From: Mesotaenium endlicherianum | Lineage: Eukaryota; Streptophyta; Zygnematophyceae; Zygnematales; Mesotaeniaceae | Length of the DNA: 64,000 nucleotides | Assembly: GCA_009602735.1 (NCBI GenBank) | Contig: WELA01006423.1 | Span: forward strand, 147,658-211,657 | Direction of reading: 5' to 3' | Shown: positions 10,997-22,049 of the stretch, piece by piece | Numbering within the stretch: the stretch's first letter is position 1 | Layout of the letters: every line of letters begins with the position of its first letter | Notes under the pieces: model-generated | The model's input: only the letters and a program-made list of their open reading frames with translations | The model's database searches: none | Told to the model about the DNA's origin: nothing | Made by a program: the position numbers and the translations under genes

Positions 10997-12159
10997 CTTC
11001 GAAGTCGTTTGAAGGCTGCTAGGTAAGGACGGCATGCAAGCTAAGCGCTGTGACTAAGCACTGGCATTCTCAAGAGAGGATAATGTGTAGTGCCTGCGAA
11101 AAGGCACAAGTCTCGTTTGAAGCTGCCTCATTCTGGCTTGTATTGCGTTGTCAAGAAAGCGGAAGACACAGGTACAAAAGAAAAGGAGAAGAAGGAGCGC
11201 AAAGAAGAAGGAGTTCCCAAGGCCACAGAAGAACCGAGACGCCACGCTTCTGCCGACGCTAGAAGATTTCTTCTCAAGTGTATCATAGAAAGGTTAGACC
11301 TCAGGAGTTCCCAAGAGGGGATCTCGCTGGTAGCAGGTAGAGATCTACAAAATAGAATCTGTTAGGAGATTAGCACAGATTCGGGTCAAACACCACAAGT
11401 GTGCGAAAGCCACTTAAAACGGTGAGTGCTGTGTTAGTTTCCAAGTTCTCAGAAGTCTCAATTGTCGAATTGCTGAAAGCAAGAGTAGTATTAACAAGTA
11501 AAGCTCTCAGTGAAGAACTGAGTGAGCCCAGCCAAGCAGTGAAGAACTGTTTAAGCGCGGTGTTGAGTGAAGAGCTCAGACCAGGCCAGCATAGATGTGA
11601 AGTTTCAGAGTTTTGTAAGCTGTATCTTGTGAAAGTTAAGCGAAAGCCTTGAAGGGCAATTGTCATTGGATCTGGCATTGCTTGTTAAGCTGCTTAGACG
11701 TGATTTCTGCAAACTACAAACTTGTTCATCCTGTAAACCCTCAACTTGAGCGAAAGCCTGTGTGGAAGTAAGACGCTTATGTCCTACTTCTAAGAACTTC
11801 GTTGATTGGTTCAGGTGAACAAGAATTCCCAAGCCAGTTAGGGATTGAGGCCTGTGAAGGCTGCCGGTGTTCAACCTAGAAGGGGACCCAGAGAAATTCA
11901 ACTATATATGCGGTTGAGGAGTGAAAGACTATACCACCCACTGGAGCCTGCAGAAGGTTTTGATTCTAGCCAGAGTCCACGAGAAGTGAGACGTCTAAGC
12001 ATACTGACAACCGGTGGAGTGAGCAACCGTCGAGAGACGAGTCTCGCTATATCTCCGCAAGCGGTGAGAACCCGGATAACACACGAGCCTTTGCACCTAA
12101 TTCGAGCAGAGAGCAAGACGTGTGGGGTAAATTTAGTGAGTCCTGGACACCGTTCGAAA

Positions 12160-13440
12160 TGGCCGGTGATGATCGAGATGAGAATCCTCAGTTTAAGCTG
12201 TCTGCAAAGTGTTTTAGCGGACGAACCAGTGGGAACGGTCTCACTTTTGAAGAGTTTGATGAGATCTTTTGGGCAAAATTCTTTGAGAGATTTGGAAGTA
12301 TTCTTCTTATACGCAATCTGTCGCATTTATAGATTTGGTTCAATACTCGGATAAGGATGCCCTGTTGCTATATCGCCAATTCCGAGAGGATGAGGATCTC
12401 ACCCAGGAATGAGCATTTGGAGAGCAAAAAAGGGCTAGGGATTTGAAAATCCAGAAAGAGGCTGCGAAAGCCCGAATGTCTGCTTTATCTTCAGGAAGAG
12501 CAGTGCCAACTGCACCTGTTGAGAGCATAGACTTAGCTGCACTTACGCAAGAATTAACAGAGGCCATGAGGCAACTCACTGAGGGCCAGCAACGGGCTGC
12601 TACTCGGAATGATGATGCCAGCTCTGTCGCAGAGTTGCAAAAGGTGTGTGTAGAACTGTCTGAAAAGATTGCTAATGCTCAGGAACGAGTAACGCGCAGA
12701 GCTGCTCCTTTTAATGGTCAGCAAGGCGATAGCGCCACGACAGAGGCAAGCCATGCGCAAGCCCTGGCTAGCTGTCGTAAGAATATGGAGGCTGGGGATG
12801 ACCAGCTAGACTCCAAGCATTGCCTGCGTTGTTTCTTTAAGTTGCTTGAAGCACAATTCCCAGAGGATCGCAATCTTAAAGTGCACCGTTATGTGCATTT
12901 TGTCCGTCAGAAGAACGAGACAGTCATGGAGGTTAAATCCAGATTGGTAGACCTTGCCAAAAAGGCAAAAATCTACGAGCCCAGAATAGTGGCTGACAAA
13001 TTTCTGTTGTGCTTGGGCTAGGAAACAGATCGTGAAGTCAGGCCACACCTGTCCGCGAAGCACGGGATTGACTGGGACATTGACGAGACGGCTGAATTAG
13101 CACGCAATGTCGAAGAAGGTAAAGTGTGGTATAAAGAGGCTTCCAGGACGCTTTATGGCTCTTGAGAGGAGGGAGGAATCCTCTCCGCCTGAGGCCAATA
13201 GCTCAAATTTTCAATTTAAGAAAAAGAGCGGGTCTTTCAATAAGTTTGCTAAGCACGCCAACACTGTTGAAATAGCGGAGGGCTGTTAAATTTGCGGAAA
13301 ATCGAGACAATAAAACAGAGATTGTTCGTACCCGGATGCTAAGCAACTATCTGCTAGCAAGGTGCAGATATGCGCACATTGCAGCAAGAAGGGACACTTA
13401 GAAGATAAGTGCTGATCTAAGAACCCAAATCTAAAGCCGC
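12160..13440 (+). pseudogene. gag-like region of the methyltransferase-bearing gypsy fossil
   Basis: The region begins near an ATG at 12160 (MAGDDRDENPQFKL). It continues through a capsid-like helical part (CFFKLLEAQFPEDR, YVHFVRQKNETVMEVKSR) and ends with the zinc knuckle CAHCSKKGHLEDKC near 13370-13410. This is the usual Gag order of Ty3-like elements: capsid-like, then nucleocapsid-like. It is part of a broken element. Confidence 0.6.
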
Positions 13441-13929
13441 CATGGGCAAATGCTGCCACGAAAGAGGCAGACAAGGAGAAAAAGAAAGAAAAGGGTAGCT
13501 CCGGTAACCGCAAGGGTAACCAGAAGTATGACGCTATGAGTGCGGAAATTGTTGAGTTGAAAGCTCAAGTTGCGGAACTAAATGCGTCTAATGTCTATTA
13601 TGATGCAAATGTTGCAGAAAAGACCGTCTGCAAAGGCGAGATGCTGACGCCTGAAAAGGCTGTGGATGCAACGGCTGCCGAGCGAGCAGATCACGACCAT
13701 CGGGTACCAAGGAATGCTAGGAAGCTTCCTCAAATTTCCGGATCACACTGGATGAAAATAAGATCTCGCAGCTGCGACAAGCCAGGCCTGGGACGCGTAA
13801 GACATTTAGTTTTTTGCTGGAGAAGTTGAAGGTCCTGGTGGAACACCGGATCCAGCATGCTCCTTTGCTTTCTCTCGCTAATTTGCATATTACCTACCCG
13901 TTTACGGTTGAAGAAGCCGGACATCAGCT

Positions 13930-14570
13930 GGATATAGCTGAGGAGGGTGCGAACAGCGCCTCATTGCCTACCAATTTCAGCACCGTGAGAGTGCAGAATA
14001 GGGATGCTGCAATACTATTCAACAACTGGGCAGCCCCCAACGTTATGTTGGATACGACTGCACAGCCAGTCATCCTGGGAAAGCGAGCTGTGAAAGCTCT
14101 AGGATTGAGCGCAAGGGATATGAAAGAGAGTTTTTTCCAGTTGAGAACTGCCTCAAGATAAGTCACGAAGTCTTGTGGGATTACTCGCAAGCCTGTGGAA
14201 ATCACAGTAAATTCAGGGAAACCTGAAGAGGCGTCACTACTCATGGAGTGCACAGTGACGGAGGCAAAGAACTATGATGTTTTCTTGGGGACAGAAGCAC
14301 TGATTCCCGTAGGTAGGGTCATTGATTTGCGGAAACAGAGGGTGACTTACCAGTCAACAGATCAGCAGCCGGCAGGAGAAATTCTTGTGAAGATGGTTTG
14401 CACAGGAGAAGCAAACTACGCGCTGCTAGACTGCTTCGTTAACAACAGGTACCCAGAAGCCTGCGACAGCATCATGAAGCACGAAGAGGAAAGCTATACG
14501 AGCATCAACATGCCAACACCCTTGGTATGGCAACCTCAGATTATGGAGCAACTGGAATCTGTGAGTAACT
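13930..14570 (+). pseudogene. retroviral-type aspartic protease region (fossil)
   Basis: VMLDTTAQPVILGK occupies the place of the catalytic flap-and-loop segment. About 80 residues further on, KNYDVFLGTEALIPVGRVID matches the C-terminal half of gypsy proteases. It sits between the gag-like region and the methyltransferase domain. Part of a broken element. Confidence 0.55.
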
Positions 14571-14689
14571 GAGACCGCGACCCGCAAGAGCTGCTGCGAG
14601 TACCTTACTCCAGTTACCTATGCTGCAAACCTGATGCTGGGAGTTGAGCCGCTGCCGCAAGGCATTGTCAGGATGGGAGATCTTTTTTG

Positions 14690-15790
14690 TAAAAAGGGGA
14701 GTGGTGGTGTTGGAATTGTTCGCCGGACTTGGGTCTGGGACCATAGCATTGATCCAGCGAGGGATACAGGTGGCCAAAGTCCTGTATGTGGAAAATGATG
14801 ACCACGCTTTTTGAGCATTCAGGAAAGTCATGAGTCAGATGCGGCAAGTGCATCCCTTTCAGGAGTTGGTGCCCCCATACTCCAATGTTGAGCGCATCGC
14901 TGGAGGCAACATTATTGATGTGAAGCCTGAAGACTAGCATGGCTACAGGATTGACTAGATCTTTGCTGGATTCCCTTGTCAACCGTTTTCTCAAGCTAGG
15001 AACCGGAGGGGATTTGGTGATCCACGAGCACAACACTGGGGATGGATGGTGAAAATCATCAGCATGTTGCGGGAACGTCAGCACTATCACCCACCAGTGT
15101 TTGTATTTGAGAACGTGCATCCAGGAATGGATCACAAGCAGATGAAGCCGGGAGAGCCATGGTTGATTTTCGACTCCATATTGGGACATCATGTGCTAAT
15201 CAACGACGCCAAGCACGGAGGATTATCCCATAGGGCCAGATTATTTTGGACCAACGGCATGTTTATTGAGATTCTGAGAGAGATGGAGGACCTTACACGA
15301 CGATCACCGACAGCATTGACAGTGGGAGAGGCGCAGGAGGTACGTACCAGGCCAGTGACCAGGAGGGATTCCTACCCACAGTGCATCATCAACAAACCAG
15401 GTCAGCCAAGGGTGGTAGTGCCTACCTTCACAGCGTATCCAGGATCCCGAGCCTTTATAGGAGGTGGACCAGGAATGGTCAAAGACATGCATGAAAGAGA
15501 TGCTGTTTGGAGAGAGCCTACGGCTATGGAGAAGGGAAACTGCCTTGGAACACCTGACCCCATAGCTCGGCAGATAGTCGGTGCTGTAGGGTCAGATGAA
15601 GCTGCGAAGATCTTCGGCAACATGATTGAACAGCACTCTATGACTTGGCTGGTGGAGACAATCATGACGTGGCAGCAGTTGACCTTCACCGACAAGCCTA
15701 TGCCGAGGTCAAGACCAGTGACAATTGGGGCCAATGTGGTGCCAACATCTTATCAGAGGGCTATCAGGACCACACATCAGCAACAATAAC
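14690..15790 (+). pseudogene. cytosine-C5 DNA methyltransferase domain inside a gypsy element (fossil)
   Basis: The canonical C5-methyltransferase motifs appear in order. Motif I (SAM binding) is LFAGLGSGT near 14715, and the acidic residue of motif II is in VLYVEND. Motif IV with the catalytic Cys is FAGFPCQPFSQA near 14965. Motif VI is VFENV near 15105, and motif VIII is SHRARLFWTN near 15230. A variable target-recognition stretch follows. A motif IX-like WREPTAMEK lies near 15510 and a motif X-like FGNMIEQHS near 15615. The RARLFW signature leans toward DNMT3-like enzymes, but I cannot place it by phylogeny. Such enzymes transfer a methyl group from SAM to cytosine in DNA. Position between protease and RT, on the same strand, implies it was part of the element polyprotein. 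Part of a broken element. Confidence 0.85.
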
Positions 15791-15799
15791 AATACGGTG

Positions 15800-17830
15800 T
15801 GCAAAGAGACGCAGCGGAAGCTGCCAGAGACAGAGCATTCAAGGAAGCTGAAGTAGCTGAACTGATGAGATGCCAGGATCTGTTGGAGCGGATCGATAAC
15901 CGGACTGCTAAATTACAAGCACCTCTAGAAAGAGAGGATACACCCATGAGGGACCAGGCGCCTGAGCAAACGACGCCGTTGCCAAGCGCAGGAGACGATA
16001 CGCAGGACACCCCGTCATCCCTGAGAAACGGCACTCGCAGTCAGATATTTGGGAGTCCATCTCTCGGAGCCATGACAACAAGGCGTGAGGAGACTTCAGA
16101 AAATGTCATATCACGGTACGGTACCAACCTCAGCCCAAGAGCAGCTGGGCGCGGAAACTACTGGCAAGAAAGCTCAAGTAGCTGGGAAGCTAACCAAAAG
16201 TGTCTATCGTCTTCACCAGAGCAAGCGCCGTTACAAGATATGTCAGAGGAGTCTGAGAAGAAGACCCCTGAGCCAACGCTTGAAGATTTTAAATACTATC
16301 TAAACCAAGCATCAGTGCAAGAACGCTAGTGCAATATTGGTGAATGGGCCGAAGAGTGTAGCTAGAATTCAGGAGATTCTGGAGGGTCTGCAAAGACCAC
16401 ATGTCTCGAAGTGATATTTGAAGAACGCAAGGAGGAGTCAGGCAAGCAATTGTCCACAACATCTTCTTTAATGAGCCGAGAGCCACAGGCTAAGGGGCAA
16501 CAGCAGGGTTCAGCCAGTCAGACAGTTGAATCCATTGCAAGGCAGATCATGGAGCAGCTGCTGGAAGCAGACGTTCAACGGCACAAGGAAGAGAAAATGG
16601 CTAAGGCGGCAAGCACTCTGCAATCAGCCATCGTCAACCTGACGAAGCTCAACACAGATAATGATGGAGAGCCACCACCACCTGGAGTGGAGAAGTCAGT
16701 TGAAGATGAGGCAGAGATGCCAGGCCTTCCAGAGTCCAACCTGCTGTCAGTCACCAATGAAGAGGAGATTTGGGGAGAAATTCCACGTTTCCCTACCCCA
16801 GAGCTGGACCTTTTAGAGCTACAAGAGCTCAAGACAAATGACTGGGTGGCCAACCATTTGATAATGGAGGGGTCCAGCCCGGCAGATCTATACAGTGGTC
16901 TGAGATTGCCTACATCCAGTACTTTAACCGCCTGTTTTCCAGCACCAGGAGCTATCCCACATCAGCTACAACAGCCGCAGGAAGTGGCTGCCTGCACCGC
17001 TAAGATGGAACCAACACAAGATAATCCTCATGGTCGCGCAAGCAGACCAAGAAAGGTGGCCCGGGAAGGGAATGCACCTTTCAGGCAAATGCTGATGCGT
17101 TATCTTAAGTATAGGGGAGCAGCTCGGAGAGAAGGGTTTCCGAAAGGAGCCATGGCTCCTCCTCCGCAACCTATCCTGGAGATTTTGCAGAGAAAGGGAG
17201 AGGATGGCTTGATTCGCAAAGCCATGGCATTGGGAATTCACATTCCTATGGTGCGACCTTCATGCACAGGAACGTGGGAGAAGGATAGTTCAGCTGCTAG
17301 GAAACCTGCGGTTTTTTAAAGGGAATTGGTAGAGCTGAGAAGTACCATAAGCCGCTTGACGGCAGAGAATGCTGTGTGTGCACAACTAGCTGCGGCTCAA
17401 AGACCGCAGAATTTGACACAAGCATGGACGGTTACGCCACCAGCCAGGGAGGAGTTTGGCACAACCGTTGCGCGCATTGCTACCATTGAGCACGAGTGAG
17501 GTTGGACAATCGACCCCAGAGCCGATCCAGGAGGGTGGCCTTTGCTGAACCCGCCCCCACCACGTGAAGAGGGAGGAAAGGGGACCAGCTTGACTGCAAC
17601 CGATGAAGAAAGGTTCTTGAGGCAGCCCATCCGGAGGCGTCTGACATACTCCACTCAACAAGAGAGACGACGATCCATCGAAAATGGTAAAAAGCCTAAG
17701 AAGCAGGCCGCCAAGCCTAAGTCAGCGAAGGAGCAAGCAGCGAAGCCTGCCACTCCACCACTTAACAATCAGGCAGAAAAGCCTGAAGGTCAGGATGAGG
17801 GCGGAAAGCCCCCACCTGAACCCAAAGAGT
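15800..17830 (+). pseudogene. low-complexity linker region of the gypsy fossil
   Basis: Acidic, Gln/Lys-rich and Pro-rich sequence joins the methyltransferase to the RT. Examples are the helical QQQGSASQTVESIARQIMEQ near 16500, a proline patch PPPPREEGGKG near 17545 and a Lys/Ala/Pro-rich run near 17690-17800. No enzymatic domain is recognised. It resembles a flexible inter-domain spacer. Confidence 0.5.
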
Positions 17831-17834
17831 AGCA

Positions 17835-19330
17835 ACAATTGGATGACTCTGTTGGGGAAAAGCAGCCGGAAACTGAGGTTTTCACCATTAGAAAAATGGT
17901 CTTAGTCCAACAGAGAGCACAAGTAGAAAGACTGCTAAAGAAGCACCGCAAGGTGTTTGCTTTCACCAAGGAGGAGATTGGTAGAGCCATTGCCAGTGTG
18001 TGTGAGATCACACTAACTACTGATAATCCAGTCAGACTTGGGCCGCATACGCTCAGTCAGACCGAATGGGACTGTGTGGAGAAAACTTGCCAGGAGCTGC
18101 ACAAGCTCGGCATGATTGAGAAATCAATCTCAGTATATGGAGCTCTCACAGTAGTAGTTGCCAAGAAGGACGAGGCTGGCAATTATACAACTACTCGTAT
18201 GTGTGGAGACTATAGACGACTGAATCTCCACACGGAGCCAGACAGCTATGTGATGCCTACACCAGAGCGGATCTTTGCGATTGCCACCACCGAGAAGGTG
18301 TTCAGCATCATCGATCTACGCCAAGGCTTCAACCAGATCCCTGTGAAAATAGAAGATCAAGGAAAGACCGCTTTCTGGGCTCAAAGGGAACTTTGGCAAT
18401 GGACGGTAATGCCGTTTGGGCTGAAAAATGCCCCAGCCATCTTTCAGAGGACTATGGATAAAGTGCTGGAGGGGCTGGATTTTGCAAAACCATACTTTGA
18501 TGACGTAGTGGTGTTTAGCAAGTCCATAGAGGAGCACCTCGAGCACTTGGAACAAGTATTCCAGCACATGGAGGAATTCCAGATGACGTTGCATCCTAGA
18601 AAGTGCAGATTCTTTGAGGCACATGTGCCTTACTTACAACATGAGATTGGGAACAATGCTATGTTCCCTCAGGCTGTAAAGACTGAGGCCATTTACAAGA
18701 TACCTGCACCTGCAAATGTGTCTAAGTTGAAAGCTCTGTTAAGGGCTAAGCGGATACTATCGTAAATTTGTGAAGGAGTATACCAAAATTGCTAAACCCT
18801 TGACAGAACTCCTGAAAAAGAATGTACCTTTTGTGTGGACGGAAGTCCAGAAGAAGGCCATGAACGAGCTCAAGGAGCGGCTGTTAACGGCCCCAGTCTT
18901 GCGAACGCCTGACTACTCCAAGCGGTTCAATCTACACACTGACTTGAGTCGTGTGGGAATCGGCGCAGTACTCACTCAGGCCGCAAGTCCTAGAGAAGAG
19001 TATGTCATTGCCTATACCTCGCGCTCTAACAACCGAGCAGAGAGCAACTACTCGTCCTACGAAGGAGAGCTGCTGGCAGTGGTTTAAGCTGTCACACATT
19101 TCAGAGAGTATCTATGGGGAAGACCCTTCACGTTGATCACAGATCACTCGCCATTACTCTGGCTGATGAAGAATGGAAACCTCACTGGTAAATTGGCTCG
19201 CTGGGCTCTCAAGCTCCAGAAGTACCAGATGACGGTGGTGCATCGAGCAGGTGTACTCAACAATGACGCCGATGGACTCAGCAGAAACCCGGACCCATCT
19301 TCAGATGACAGAACAGGAGCTCAAGAAGAT
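17835..19330 (+). pseudogene. Ty3/gypsy reverse transcriptase and RNase H (fossil)
   Basis: The RT blocks are TTTRMCGDYRRLN, FSIIDLRQGFNQIPV, KTAFWAQRELWQW, MPFGLKNAPAIFQR and the catalytic box PYFDDVVVFS, in which Phe replaces the usual Leu of YLDD. The thumb contains HPRKCRFFE. RNase H follows with NLHTDLSRVGIGAVL, YTSRSN and the ITDHSPLLWL block near 19133. Part of a broken element. Confidence 0.8.
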
Positions 19331-19579
19331 GAAGATCCGAGCAGCCCAACAGTGTTGGCGGCCCGCCTGGCCGAAATGGCTAGAATAATAGCGTCATGTG
19401 AAGCTGAGCCTCTAACCCTGTTCAGTCCAGAGATTTGGAAAGATCAAGCCACTATGCATTGGCTGAAGACGGGAGTCCACATGGAGGAATTATCTGTGAA
19501 AGAGAAGGACCAGGTGAGCCATCGAGCTAAGAGGTTTTGCTGGAAATGCAATAGCCTCTTCAAAATTGAAGAACTGGTC

Positions 19580-20420
19580 AGGAGAAGTTGGTGCTAGGAC
19601 CCACCAAAAGGCGAGCTCTGGTGCAGGAAATGCACGAAAATACTGGACACTATGGTGTCAAGAAGACGTATAGTCTTTTGGAGCAGTCTTACTGGTGGAG
19701 GAGCATGAAGCAGCAGGGTGAGGATGTGATCAAGGCTTGTCAAAGCTGTGATTGCGTCAAGGCTGGTTTTACACAGCAACATCCACACTTGCAACCTCTG
19801 CCAATCATGGGCCTAGGCTACCGGTAGAGCTGTGATCTCGCAGGTGAGCTACCGCTGTCCAAGCGAGGTAATAAGTACATTATGGTCATGATTGAGCATT
19901 TCTCTAAGTGGATAGAGGTTGTGCTTCTACCAACTAAGGAGAATTTGGGGACCGCGGAATCGCTCCTCAACGGTGTGATTGTACGTCATGGAGCTCCACC
20001 AAAAGTGCTGACAGACCAAGGGTCTGAGTTCCAAGGATCTTTTCAGAAACTCTTGGACAGATGCTTCATTGACCATCGCACTACGTCTAGAGACCACCCA
20101 CAAGCAGATGGTCTAGCAGAACGGATGGTGCAAACCATTAAGTCTGCTTTGCGCAAATTTGCCTTGAGCATGATAAGCGTGATTGGGATCTGGCCCTACC
20201 ATGGCTGGTTATGGGTTATAGATTTAGCAAGCAAGCTGCTTTGGCAAATTACTCGCCTTATCAGATTCTGTTTGGCAGAAGTCCAGTTGTGCCCAGCAGC
20301 ATCAAGCAAGAGTTTGAGCAGATGAAAAACCTGGACGACCCTGATGAACTGCTACAGGTTATGGTACGCCGCAAGGCGTTATTTGAGCGCATGATACCTG
20401 CTGTCTGGACAATCTAAAAA
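19580..20420 (+). pseudogene. Ty3/gypsy integrase (fossil)
   Basis: The HHCC zinc domain is visible (HENTGHYGVKKT then CQSCDCVK). The catalytic core follows with EHFSKWIEV, VLTDQGSEFQ and HPQADGLAERMVQT, which supply the D-D-E residues. Integrase inserts the element cDNA into host DNA. Part of a broken element. Confidence 0.75.
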
Positions 20421-20479
20421 TTGCGCAGAAAAGAGACACGCAGCGTTATGCCAGGACGCGAGATGGGAGCTACCGCCTG

Positions 20480-20925
20480 CAAATGACGCAGATCCAGGAA
20501 GGAGACTTCGTCTACCGCAAGCTCCAGACCAAGACCACCATCGACACCAGTTCAGGTGCAGTGATCTTACGCGTGAAACATGCGTTCGACAATGGTGTGT
20601 TGGAACTGGAAGGTTATGATGGTAAGACCATGAGAGATCACGTGCAGAACCGCTCGCTGTGCCATTTGTCCAATATCAATCCTACGGTTAAGGCTGTGCC
20701 TGAGGAATCGGTGCCAGCTACGCCTTCTGCCAGCTGCAAAGTGGTGGATGAGCAAGAAGCAATGGTAACTTCTGATAAGTGTAGTGCTCGTTGGCACACC
20801 TTCTGTATTGGTGAAGAAGAGATTATGGCAGGACGGTGGGAATGTCTCAATTGCCTTCCTAAAACCCCCAGCCGCAGAGCTAAAAAATATAAGCTTTCAA
20901 CGGAAAGGCAGGGACGCCTAAGCTG
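20480..20925 (+). pseudogene. integrase C-terminal tail with PHD-like finger (fossil)
   Basis: A GPY-like barrel (FVYRKLQTKT, LRVKHAFDNGVLELEGYDG) is followed by a Cys/His cluster, SDKCSARWHTFC then GRWECLNC. This is the second half of a PHD finger (C-x4-H-x2-C ... W-x-C-x2-C). The first Cys pair is only partly visible (SCKVVDEQ). PHD fingers read histone H3 tails. At an integrase C-terminus the finger would take the place of the chromodomain used by chromoviruses. Part of a broken element. Confidence 0.5.
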
Positions 20926-20936
20926 AAAGGGAGGGG

Positions 20937-21621
20937 TGTAAGGGAAATTGAGTGTAAGATATTTTTTTTGAAGATTTCTACTAAGTGTGGAATGCTCCAC
21001 CGCACGATGCCAGTGCAGGCAGACCAAGAATGTGTCAACCCTCAGCTAGCCTGTTACCAACACACGTGCGAGGGTCGATCAACCCGGTCAATTCCTCACA
21101 TGCCGCAATGCACGTGCCAGGAGAGGTCCGACGCTGTTAGGCACGACAGCTGTCGCGGCTGCCAACCATTTGACGATGCCACACGCCCAACGCAAGTCAC
21201 GGCCGACCAGGTACGGAAAGTCAGCGTTGACTCACCAACCAAAAGACTGAATTATCTCAGTCAGTAGTTATGTCAAAGTCATTATCACTGTCAAAGTGGT
21301 CACGACCCGTCAAATCCCACACCGAGGGATGGATGGGGATTTGGACGAAGTAGTCAGTCGAAAGGCTAGGGGCCTGGAACCAATAATGAGTCAGCCCAAC
21401 AAGTGCCAAGAAGGTGCCGATCTATTGGCTATCTAAGCCAAGTACAGTAGGGATGTTGCAGAGGCGTTGTGTGCCACCTCGGCGAAGACCCTCAAGTGAC
21501 CAAGCACGGCTTGAGCGTTTATCTCAAACGCTGCCAGCCGCCAGCCACCTAGGCATGATTGCCAGCTGAAAGGGTAAGCAGTCATGGGCAACAGTCACAA
21601 GGCATGCATGCATGCCGGGTG
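20937..21621 (+). repeat. 3' LTR of the methyltransferase-bearing gypsy element
   Basis: A purine tract (GAAAGGGAGGGG) immediately precedes TGTAAGGG, as expected for a 3' LTR start. From 21157 the sequence matches the 5' copy. The match ends at 21621 on GCCGGGTG. The first 220 bases have no partner at the 5' end. Confidence 0.75.
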
Positions 21622-22049
21622 GAGATCAGTGGAGATAGGTGGTCCCTTAAAGTGCAGCAAACCTATTCTCCCGTTGGTCGAGCTCTCACGGGGTACACAT
21701 GACCCTCAACCCACTGAATCAGCAGAAGAGTAGCAAGATTGAGCGAGAAACCAGGATCTAATCAGATCTAATATTGGGCGAGCACCAATCGAGCGTGGGC
21801 AAGCACGTCATCTCATCCTCCCCACCTTTGTGGACTTTTCGGCAGGCGGTTTCCAGCCTCCAGCCTCGTTCACTGGCCCTTGTGCAGCCGATTGAGCAGA
21901 GTATGAAAGCAAAAGTAGTCAAATGTAGTTCCTTCAGATGTTGTGTGTCATCGCTCCATGCGCAGAGCCAGTGCCTTCTGTACAACCTTGAGTAATGAGA
22001 ACATGAAAATGGCACCTGAGCTACTGAGGTGGCTCCATTTTCTCCTTAG
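21622..22049. other. flank between gypsy element and next gene
   Basis: No element similarity is visible. It may hold upstream exons or promoter of the gene that follows. A pyrimidine-rich acceptor-like TTTTCTCCTTAG closes it at 22049. Confidence 0.4.

Larger units (their letters stand above)
10537..21621 (+). mobile_element. Ty3/gypsy retrotransposon fossil carrying a DNA methyltransferase
   Basis: Related direct repeats at about 10537-10996 and 20937-21621 enclose, in order: a gag-like region with a zinc knuckle, an aspartic protease, a cytosine-C5 DNA methyltransferase domain, a long acidic/Gln-rich linker, RT, RNase H, integrase and a PHD-like finger. The polymerase order (RT, RH, IN) is that of Ty3/gypsy. 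The 11-kb span is large for the family because of the extra domain and linker. The element is broken, on the order of ten or more breaks. The repeats differ by roughly 8 percent by eye, mostly transitions, which makes it the oldest LTR element in the window. Confidence 0.85.

Noticed and set aside
13536-13829. A separate host gene nested in the methyltransferase element
   Set aside because: The sequence is coiled-coil-like and collinear with the gag-to-protease transition of the element; no independent start or splice structure is visible.
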